From an uncultured Ignavibacteriota bacterium (GTDB lineage Bacteria > Bacteroidota > Ignavibacteria > Tepidaquicellales > Tepidaquicellaceae), in contig CALGOI010000214.1 in NCBI GenBank assembly GCA_937959065.1, positions 1-11,933 on the forward strand: a stretch of 11,933 nt of DNA. The letters are read 5' to 3'. The number at the start of each line of letters is the position of its first letter. The stretch's first letter is position 1. Below are positions 6,103 through 11,933 of this stretch, one piece after another. Below the pieces are notes generated by a model, which made no database searches, was not told the origin of the DNA, and saw only the letters and a program-made list of their open reading frames with translations. The position numbers were made by a program, and so were the translations under genes.

Positions 6103-7542
6103 ATGGATTTAAGCGAAAACAGAAGAAAATTAAAACATCTTTATTCAAGAGCCGGCTTCGGCGCTTATATAACAGATATAAAAGAAGCTGAAGGGCAGGG
6201 GGTAACCTATGCCGTAGATAGAATTTTTAAAGATTCCTTTGATTATTCTGAGATCAAAATAAACCACGGAGCCGCGGATATAAAAAATTATCGGGCTGAA
6301 AGAAAGAATATGTCAAAAGAGGAACGGCAAAAACTATTAAAGGTATCACGTCAGAACATCGCTAAACTTAATACTACCTGGATAGAGAAAATGGCATTCG
6401 ATAATTCCCAGTTAAGAGAGAGGATGACATTTTTCTGGCATGACCATTTTGCATGCCGGAATATATTATCCGTTTACAACCAGAATCAAAACAACACACT
6501 CCGTAGGCATGCGCTGGGAAGTTTCAGAGAGATGGTTCATGCAATAGCAAAAGATCCGGCAATGATCTTTTTCCTTAACAATCTCCAGAATAAAAAGCAA
6601 AGCTATAATGAAAACTTTGCCCGTGAACTGCTTGAACTTTTCACAATAGGTATTGGGAATTATACGGAAGATGATATAAAAAATGCAGCCCGGGCTTTTA
6701 CAGGGTGGAGTATAGATCTAGACGGGAATTATAAATTCAGAAGAGTGCAGCATGATTTTGGAACGAAGAAATTTATGGGTAAATCCGGGGATTTCAATGG
6801 TGATGACATTATTGATATAATACTCGATGACAAAAGAACTGCCGTTCATATCACTTCAAAGATCTACTCTTACTTTGTGAACGAAAATATCCATATGGAC
6901 AAAGTAAACCAACTGGCAGAAGGTTTTTACAACACTGATTATGATATATCAGCCTTGATGAAGAGTATCTTCACTTCGGATTGGTTTTATAACAAAGAGA
7001 ATATTGCGTCAAGGGTCAAATCTCCGGTAGATCTATTAGCCGGAATCATGAGACAGTTCAAGGTTAAGTTTAAAAATCACCTGGCAATGATCGGAATTCA
7101 GAGAGCACTGGGGCAAATAGTTTTTAATCCGCCTAATGTAGGAGGGTGGGTGTCCGGCAAGAAATGGATAGATTCATCTTCGATAATGTTCAGAATGAAG
7201 TTACCGGAAATAATTTTCAAATCCTCGGATATAGAATTCGATTTTAAGGATGAGCCATTGGAAGATATGACGGGAGAGTTTCAAATGGAAATGAGTGCTG
7301 CGGATAAAAGACTGTACAGACAGGTTAAAACATCGATCGATTTAACCGGTTATTATAATGAATTTTCAAATACTGATAACGAAAAATTAATAAACGGAAT
7401 AGCCGGTTTCATTATTGCACCTGAAATAAATGAAAAACATAGAACCTTAGTGTACAAGTATTGCGACTCCTCCTCCACGGAAAATATGATAGAAAGTTCG
7501 ATCCTTAATTTAATCTCATTACCCGAATATCAAATGTGCTGA
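6103..7542 (+). CDS. DUF1800 family protein
   Basis: The 479 residues match the DUF1800 family along their whole length. The start has the RKLKHLYSRAGFG motif (8-20), the middle has FWHDHF (W112-F116) and ARELLELFTIG (173-183), and the C-terminal part has NPPNVGGW (342-349). The biochemical function of the family is not established. These genes are typically paired with a DUF1501 gene, as here. There is no signal peptide or transmembrane segment: the family core begins within eight residues of the start, so the protein looks cytoplasmic unless carried out by a partner. ATG 6103 is preferred because it lies directly before the conserved core. No strong Shine-Dalgarno site precedes it. The stop lies two bases before the DUF1501 ATG, so the two are co-translated. 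Confidence 0.93.
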   Translation: MDLSENRRKLKHLYSRAGFGAYITDIKEAEGQGVTYAVDRIFKDSFDYSEIKINHGAADIKNYRAERKNMSKEERQKLLKVSRQNIAKLNTTWIEKMAFDNSQLRERMTFFWHDHFACRNILSVYNQNQNNTLRRHALGSFREMVHAIAKDPAMIFFLNNLQNKKQSYNENFARELLELFTIGIGNYTEDDIKNAARAFTGWSIDLDGNYKFRRVQHDFGTKKFMGKSGDFNGDDIIDIILDDKRTAVHITSKIYSYFVNENIHMDKVNQLAEGFYNTDYDISALMKSIFTSDWFYNKENIASRVKSPVDLLAGIMRQFKVKFKNHLAMIGIQRALGQIVFNPPNVGGWVSGKKWIDSSSIMFRMKLPEIIFKSSDIEFDFKDEPLEDMTGEFQMEMSAADKRLYRQVKTSIDLTGYYNEFSNTDNEKLINGIAGFIIAPEINEKHRTLVYKYCDSSSTENMIESSILNLISLPEYQMC

Positions 7543-7544
7543 TC

Positions 7545-8768
7545 ATGAAAAAAATAAACAGACGAAAATTTTTAAAATATTCCGCAATGGCATCAGCATC
7601 GTTGATGATCCCGAGTTTTCTAAGAGATCTGCAGGCATCGCAGGGCGGAATAAACAGGACATTTGCAGAAAGCGGAAAGAAGCTGGTAATAGTTCAATTA
7701 TCCGGTGGGAATGATGGATTAAATACAGTAGTTCCCTATAAAAATGATATCTATTATTCGTCTAGAAGTAACCTTTCAATCAAAGAGAACGATGTATTCA
7801 AGCTTACAGACGAGCTGGGATTTAATCCCGGAATGGAAAAATTCAAAGAACTATATGATAACGGAAACTTATCGATAATAAACAGCGTAGGTTATCCAAA
7901 TCCTGACCGTTCACATTTCAGAGCCATGGATATCTGGCAGAGCGGAAGCGGTTCCGAAGAATATATAGATACTGGCTGGCTTGGTCGGTATCTTGATTCG
8001 GAATGTGAGGGATGCGCTAATTCTCATCATGCAATAGAGGTTAGTGATTCACTTTCACTCGCATTGAAAGGTGAGAAAAGGAACGGAATAGCGGTCCAGG
8101 ATCCGGGAAGGTTTTTTTACACATCGGCTGAAAATTTTTTCTCCGACGTGGGTAAGATATATAAGGAAGGAAACCACCCCGATGAGCACAATGTAGAGTA
8201 CCTTTATAAAACAGTTGTGGAAGCAATGAGCTCGGCAGAATACGTATATAAGACTTCAAAGATCTATGAATCCCGGCAAAGCTATCCGAACGGTGAGTTT
8301 GGCAAACATTTAAAGACTATTGCGGAATTAATCATATCAGGCATAGATACATCTGTATTTTATGTAAGTCTCGGGGGATTTGATACTCATGCAAATCAAA
8401 AAGGCAGACAGGAGAATCTATTGAAACAGATGTCAGATGGCCTATATGCATTTACTGAAGACCTTAAAAAGAATGACAGGCTGAATGATACATTGATATT
8501 TACATTCTCAGAGTTCGGCCGGCGTGTAGCACAGAACGCAAGCAACGGGACGGATCACGGTACGGCAAATAACGTATTTTTAATTGGCGGCAATATCACT
8601 AAACCGGGATTTTATAACAGTGCTCCAAACCTTGCGGATCTGGATAACGGTGATCTGAAGTATCAGCTGGATTTCAGGGATATTTATGCGACGTTATTGA
8701 ATAAATGGCTGGGGGCGGATGATTCTGCTGTGCTTGGAGGAAGCTTTAATAAACTGAATATAATTTAG
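7545..8768 (+). CDS. DUF1501 family protein with Tat signal peptide
   Basis: DUF1501 proteins belong to the alkaline phosphatase/sulfatase-like fold family; their substrate is unknown. Signatures are LSGGNDGLN (52-60), the PDRSHFRAMDIW segment, GFDTH (278-282), TFSEFGRR and TDHGTAN (336-342). These Asp, His and Asn residues resemble metal ligands in that superfamily, although this is an inference. The N-terminus has a twin-arginine motif, NRRKFLK (R6, R7), then a hydrophobic stretch and a possible cleavage site after LQA (residue 31), so the folded protein is probably exported by Tat. ATG 7545 is chosen because it places the Tat motif normally. An in-frame GTG at 7536 would add three residues and overlap DUF1800 by seven bases. 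The protein is 407 residues from ATG. Confidence 0.93.
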   Translation: MKKINRRKFLKYSAMASASLMIPSFLRDLQASQGGINRTFAESGKKLVIVQLSGGNDGLNTVVPYKNDIYYSSRSNLSIKENDVFKLTDELGFNPGMEKFKELYDNGNLSIINSVGYPNPDRSHFRAMDIWQSGSGSEEYIDTGWLGRYLDSECEGCANSHHAIEVSDSLSLALKGEKRNGIAVQDPGRFFYTSAENFFSDVGKIYKEGNHPDEHNVEYLYKTVVEAMSSAEYVYKTSKIYESRQSYPNGEFGKHLKTIAELIISGIDTSVFYVSLGGFDTHANQKGRQENLLKQMSDGLYAFTEDLKKNDRLNDTLIFTFSEFGRRVAQNASNGTDHGTANNVFLIGGNITKPGFYNSAPNLADLDNGDLKYQLDFRDIYATLLNKWLGADDSAVLGGSFNKLNII

Positions 8769-9017
8769 CTATGAGGTATCGTAATTATTATAATATAAGT
8801 CTGCCGCTAAAATTAGCGCTGTTAGTGAAACTGAAACTGCTCGGATGGCTTTTTTATTTGCGGATATGAAATCGCTCGTATATGGATCATCGCTGATATC
8901 TATGACGTGAACGATAGAATGCCTCTCCTTTTGAGAGAATGTGTACTGTCCCGGCTGAAATGAAAGGTTCAGCGCGATAAGCAGTAACGCAGTCAATATC
9001 AGTTTTTTAGCATTCAT
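8769..9017 (-). CDS. Small putative exported or membrane protein, function unknown
   Basis: This 82-residue frame reads leftwards and its stop abuts the end of the DUF1501 gene, so the two are convergent with no gap. The N-terminus (MNAKKLILTALLLIALNLSF) looks like a signal peptide or a membrane anchor. A polar stretch follows, with SQKERHSIVHVIDISDDP. A second hydrophobic helix (about 61-76) lies before a Tyr/Asn-rich end. That layout is typical of real small envelope proteins rather than of a chance frame. No family was recognised. A second in-frame-independent ATG at 9013 exists, but the frame from 9017 keeps the signal. There is no obvious Shine-Dalgarno site, and the next strong terminator lies on the opposite strand, so the call is moderate. 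Confidence 0.55.
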   Translation of the reverse strand: MNAKKLILTALLLIALNLSFQPGQYTFSQKERHSIVHVIDISDDPYTSDFISANKKAIRAVSVSLTALILAADLYYNNYDTS

Positions 9018-9070
9018 TAAGGAAAAGTTAAATATTCCTGCTCTTTATAACAACGTAATAACCCAATAAA

Positions 9071-9089
9071 TCCTATATTTCCCATAGGA
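9071..9089 (+). other. Small hairpin before the 9093 terminator
   Basis: TCCTAT (9071-9076) pairs perfectly with ATAGGA (9084-9089) around a 7-base loop. It lies four bases before the terminator stem, so the RNA 3' end here would carry two adjacent hairpins. Confidence 0.45.
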
Positions 9090-9092
9090 AGC

Positions 9093-9123
9093 AAGGCGGC
9101 GCAACGGTGAGCGCTGCCTTTTT
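9093..9123 (+). terminator. Strong intrinsic terminator, plus strand
   Basis: AAGGCGGCGC (9093-9102), loop AACGGTGA, GCGCTGCCTT (9111-9120) forms ten pairs with one G-U pair. A T-rich tract follows (TTTTTGTTTTATTT). The T run exists only on the plus strand, so it ends rightward transcripts. The only rightward genes upstream are DUF1800 and DUF1501, whose stop is 325 bases away. Confidence 0.85.
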
Positions 9124-9203
9124 GTTTTATTTCCCCCCCGATTCCTAAATTGAAAAACCTGAATTAAATCTGTAATTTATGTTTTTATAACTCAAAGAGG
9201 GTT

Positions 9204-10139
9204 TTGCTGACAGGTTTAATAGCGGGGCTGATAACAGGTTTCTTACTTTCGATACCGCCTATCGGTCCGACTAACTTCGCCATAATGGCGAAAGGCTTCA
9301 AGGGAGAGAAACGCAACGGCATAGCAATTGGCGCCGGCGCGGGTTTTATGGATATGATATATGTGCTCATCTCCTATGGAGGTTTTGCCCTCATCATCGG
9401 TCTCATTCCCGAGACGGTCATTTCATTCTACGAAAACAATACACACCTTTTTAAGATCGCTCTTACATCGATCGGGTGTATAGTAGTTGTGTTTTATGGA
9501 ATAAGGATAATGGGGATGAAACTTGATTCAGCCGAATACGACCGCTCTATAAATGCTAAGGACTTTGAAAAGCAGATAGAGAATTCGAAGCGTGTACTAC
9601 AGCAGACCAAGGAGCGCTTGGACAGGATACTCCATACACATCTATCTGAGAAAGCCAGGAAAATGGAAAAGCTTCACGAGCATTCAGAAGAGCACCTTGT
9701 AAAACATCTCGACGAAAACCTCCACGATGAAGTGCTGCAATATAAGCGCGACATTATGCAAACGGAGAAAGAGCTGGAGGAAATTATGAATTCCGCCAAT
9801 AACGATCCTGATGCAAATCCAAGGATCTGGCAGAATTTTCTCACCGGTTGTATAATGTGCGTATCTTCGATTACACTCCCCGCGTCATGGTTCCTCATAG
9901 TCAGCTATATGAAAGGCTATGGGCTGATCGGGTCTGACTTCCCATCCGGGCTTGCATTTGGAATTGGTGTCTGGATAGGTTCGGTATCTTGGTTCTGGAT
10001 AATGGTAAATCTGGTTTCGAAGAATACACACCGTATCAGTCCGGCCGCACTTAACAGGCTGAATATCTTCGTTGGATTGATACTATTCGGGCTGGGATTA
10101 TTCCTTGTTTACAAGGTATTCGATTACGCATTATCTTGA
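9204..10139 (+). CDS. LysE-like transporter with a histidine-rich coiled-coil insertion
   Basis: LysE-family proteins are small membrane exporters, classically of amino acids; the substrate here is unknown. The first half has membrane helices at about 2-22, 47-68 and 83-105, with the GPTNFA motif (21-26) after SIPPIGP, as in the family. The second half has helices at about 212-234, 248-270 and 286-306. Between them lies a hydrophilic segment of about 100 residues (108-206), rich in Lys, Glu and Gln with heptad-like spacing, and with seven His at 144, 146, 158, 160, 164, 168 and 174. Typical LysE proteins are about 200 residues and lack this segment, which explains the length of 311. The start is TTG 9204, three bases after AAAGAGG (9194-9200); CTG 9207 is a possible alternative. 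A TATGTTTT element at 9178-9185 may be its promoter. Confidence 0.82.
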   Translation: MLTGLIAGLITGFLLSIPPIGPTNFAIMAKGFKGEKRNGIAIGAGAGFMDMIYVLISYGGFALIIGLIPETVISFYENNTHLFKIALTSIGCIVVVFYGIRIMGMKLDSAEYDRSINAKDFEKQIENSKRVLQQTKERLDRILHTHLSEKARKMEKLHEHSEEHLVKHLDENLHDEVLQYKRDIMQTEKELEEIMNSANNDPDANPRIWQNFLTGCIMCVSSITLPASWFLIVSYMKGYGLIGSDFPSGLAFGIGVWIGSVSWFWIMVNLVSKNTHRISPAALNRLNIFVGLILFGLGLFLVYKVFDYALS

Positions 10140-10204
10140 TTGTTACATCACTCCTGTTTATTATTTATTTATAATCGCAAGATTACTTCACGAAACCAGG
10201 GTCA

Positions 10205-11689
10205 TTGAATACGGATAAGAAAATATGCGGATATTGCCAGTCACCAATTAAGAATGATACGGAAGCTGTTTCCTGCCCGGGCTGTAAAACTCCATATCAC
10301 AAAGATTGCTGGACGGAGAATCGCGGGTGCGCGGTATACGGCTGTACGGAGAAATCCGTTCATTTTGAGGATTCATCAAGAAGTTTAGAAGATATGTACG
10401 TGAATATCGAGTTCCTCATAAACGAGAGGCGGTTTTCCGAAGCTATGACGGAATCAAAACGGATATTAGAAAGCGACAGGGACAGCATCCGCGCGAAGCG
10501 TTATTACAATAAGGCGGTGTCTCTCATTAATACAAGGATGAAAATGCTGGAGGACGCGGATAACTTTTACGAACAGGGTGATTACAGGATGGCTGAGATA
10601 TATTATACAAATGCGCTGCAGTTTCTCGATGACCCGGAGAGGGAAGTCATAAATGCCCGTATACAGGTAGTAAAGCAAAAGGGACCTCTGGAGAAGCGGA
10701 GAAGGCGTATATCGAACATTGTTGCTTCGGCAATCGTGATCGTAATAATTGGAGTGATGGTGTACCTGGGATATTATTATATCGTGATGAAGGAGGACAG
10801 GGATTACGCAGCAATAGAGAAAGAGGATAATTTCGATGATGTAAGGATAATGGAAATGCAGCTGTCCGAATACCAGAGATTCATTTTAAAGTATAGAAAC
10901 GGTGATTACTACGAAAAAGCTACCGATAAGGTTAGTCTTATCGCTGGAATTCTGGCGGATAGTCTGTCAGATTCCGACTGGAGGGAAGCGCTGAAATATT
11001 TGAAGAAAGTAAACAAAAGCCGAAGCGCAAAAACATATAATGATGTTTATAACAAGATATATTCTGCCGCAGGAGTGGAATTTAATACGAGTGTGGCAAA
11101 TGCGAAGAAGCTGAATTCGAGGAAAAAGTACATAGAAGCCAAAAAGATGACCGAGCAGGCGCTGGATATCGCAAGAGAATTTCCGGACACCGAGATAGGT
11201 GAGCAAAGAGAGAACCTGAGCTCGAATATCAGCATTTTGAGCAAAAAGGTGTCATCAATGCTTAAATATGAGACGATTCAGGCAGAAATCGAGGAAAAAA
11301 CTTCAGAATTGAAAAAAATGGGATATTCTGATACCTACTCACAGGAGTCGAATGTAATTAACGCGACGATTGAGGAAAGGCTGAGTAATTCTGTATTTTT
11401 AGCCAGGTTGAATGAAAACAGGCAATTGGTAGCTATAAAGGAGACAAACCTGGGATTGAGAATAGGAGAGTTTGTTAGTGTAGATGCAAAAAGGAACGGC
11501 AGCGTGGAGATCGAGACATCTGACGGCGATACTAAGACAGTGCCACTGTATATCCCTATAAAAACAGATTTTGGCTCAGCAGAGAGTTTCCCCGACATGT
11601 ATGCCCGTGAGTCGATATTGCAGAGACTTGAGTATTTGAAGGACCAAAGGAGCAAATTGGACAGTATTTTGAACATCCGGCTGCTGTAA
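10205..11689 (+). CDS. Membrane-anchored protein with N-terminal prokaryotic RING-type zinc finger and TPR-like helices
   Basis: Residues 8-47 hold eight potential zinc ligands in order: C8, C11, C24, C27, H32, C35, C42 and C47. The spacing and the segment YHKDCWTENRGCAVYGC match the prokaryotic RING finger family (Prok-RING type). Residues about 60-160 form paired helices like TPR repeats (ERRFSEAM, EQGDYRMAEIYYTNAL). KRRRR (164-168) precedes one transmembrane helix at about 171-194, so by the positive-inside rule the zinc finger faces the cytoplasm. The outer part (about 200-494) holds further TPR-like and coiled-coil helices. A short beta-rich segment at about 415-450 resembles an SH3-like fold. 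The start is TTG 10205, the only start after an in-frame stop at 10172. AGGG lies three bases upstream. The function is unknown; eukaryotic RING ubiquitin-ligase activity should not be assumed. It lies 65 bases after the LysE-like gene, on the same strand. Confidence 0.8.
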   Translation: MNTDKKICGYCQSPIKNDTEAVSCPGCKTPYHKDCWTENRGCAVYGCTEKSVHFEDSSRSLEDMYVNIEFLINERRFSEAMTESKRILESDRDSIRAKRYYNKAVSLINTRMKMLEDADNFYEQGDYRMAEIYYTNALQFLDDPEREVINARIQVVKQKGPLEKRRRRISNIVASAIVIVIIGVMVYLGYYYIVMKEDRDYAAIEKEDNFDDVRIMEMQLSEYQRFILKYRNGDYYEKATDKVSLIAGILADSLSDSDWREALKYLKKVNKSRSAKTYNDVYNKIYSAAGVEFNTSVANAKKLNSRKKYIEAKKMTEQALDIAREFPDTEIGEQRENLSSNISILSKKVSSMLKYETIQAEIEEKTSELKKMGYSDTYSQESNVINATIEERLSNSVFLARLNENRQLVAIKETNLGLRIGEFVSVDAKRNGSVEIETSDGDTKTVPLYIPIKTDFGSAESFPDMYARESILQRLEYLKDQRSKLDSILNIRLL

Positions 11690-11836
11690 AAAGGGTGAAT
11701 TTTGACCCCTGATTTTGGCTTAGTCAGCCCTTGAGAAAGGGTATCTAAATTACAGTTCTATAAGTGTATTATCCCCCTGATTCCCCTTGCATTAATATGT
11801 AAATCTTACTACTTTTATGTTTGCCAAATTTTATCC
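11690..11836. other. Spacer between the RING gene and tRNA-Tyr
   Basis: No gene was seen. A short hairpin, CCCTT (11728-11732), GAGA tetraloop, AAGGG (11737-11741), has no T run after it. GGGT/ACCC at about 11693-11708 could form a weak stem. Neither is a convincing terminator for the RING gene. Confidence 0.4.
11816..11823 (+). promoter_or_regulatory. TAnnTTTG-type -7 element upstream of tRNA-Tyr
   Basis: TATGTTTG at 11816-11823 matches the Bacteroidota consensus TAnnTTTG exactly. It lies 13 bases before the mature tRNA-Tyr 5' end, a sensible distance for a start point near 11830. The nearest upstream TTG (11787-11789) is 26 bases away, longer than the usual spacing to a -33 box, so support is partial. 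Confidence 0.45.
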
Positions 11837-11919
11837 GGGTAGGTAGCGAAGCGGTCAAACGCAACAGACTGTAAATCTGTCGACAAATGTCTTCGGAGGT
11901 TCGAATCCTTCCCTACCCA
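11837..11919 (+). tRNA. tRNA-Tyr (anticodon GUA)
   Basis: The 83-base class II cloverleaf has acceptor stem GGGTAGG (11837-11843) with CCTACCC (11912-11918) and discriminator A at 11919. The anticodon stem ACAGA/TCTGT encloses the loop CTGTAAA with anticodon GTA at 11871-11873. A long variable arm and a T arm with loop TTCGAAT follow. CCA is not encoded, since the bases after A11919 are CG. It reads both tyrosine codons. Confidence 0.97.
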
Positions 11920-11933
11920 CGTTATTTTATTTT

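Noticed and set aside
7536..7544. GTG start for DUF1501 at 7536
   Set aside because: ATG 7545 lies in the same frame, two bases after the DUF1800 stop, and gives a normal Tat signal. The GTG adds only three residues.
10140..10204. TATAAT at 10170-10175 as a promoter for the RING gene
   Set aside because: The surrounding bases are AT-rich, no -35 element lies at a proper distance, and the lineage seems to use a different -7 motif.

Overview
The window is a low-to-moderate G+C bacterial chromosomal segment, probably from the Fibrobacterota-Chlorobiota-Bacteroidota (FCB) group and perhaps close to Ignavibacteria or Kapabacteria. The lineage is inferred from four things. IF-2 carries an N-terminal helical domain and linker of the Bacteroidota/Chlorobiota type. 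A DUF1800-DUF1501 pair is present. Shine-Dalgarno sites are weak. A TAnnTTTG-type -7 promoter element precedes tRNA-Tyr. Neither tRNA gene encodes its CCA end. No mobile element, CRISPR array or clear sign of horizontal transfer was seen.

Bases 1-4311 hold a conserved translation and transcription operon: the acidic C-terminal tail of an upstream gene (most likely nusA), then infB, rbfA, truB and tRNA-Ser(UGA), closed by a strong intrinsic terminator. NusA acts on transcription, IF-2 starts translation, RbfA matures the 30S subunit and TruB makes pseudouridine 55 in tRNA. The rbfA and truB genes overlap across a 12-nt tandem repeat that is translated in both frames.

Bases 4312-6071 hold an AT-rich spacer, then an orphan NtrC-type response regulator, then a cluster of hairpins. 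The receiver domain of the regulator looks intact. Its AAA+ domain has lost the GAFTGA loop, the Walker B glutamate and one arginine finger, so it probably does not work as a normal sigma-54 activator.

Bases 6103-9123 hold a tightly coupled DUF1800-DUF1501 pair, in which only the DUF1501 protein has a Tat signal. A small putative exported or membrane protein lies on the opposite strand, immediately after DUF1501. The first convincing plus-strand terminator lies beyond this small gene, which suggests that the DUF1501 transcript runs antisense across it.

Bases 9204-11689 hold two membrane-protein genes that both start with TTG. The first is a LysE-like transporter with a histidine-rich, coiled-coil insertion of about 100 residues. 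The second is a protein with an N-terminal prokaryotic RING-type zinc finger, TPR-like helices, one transmembrane helix and a large outer region. A tRNA-Tyr(GUA) gene ends the window. The most unusual items are the diverged NtrC-type regulator, the membrane-anchored RING protein and the LysE-like insertion.
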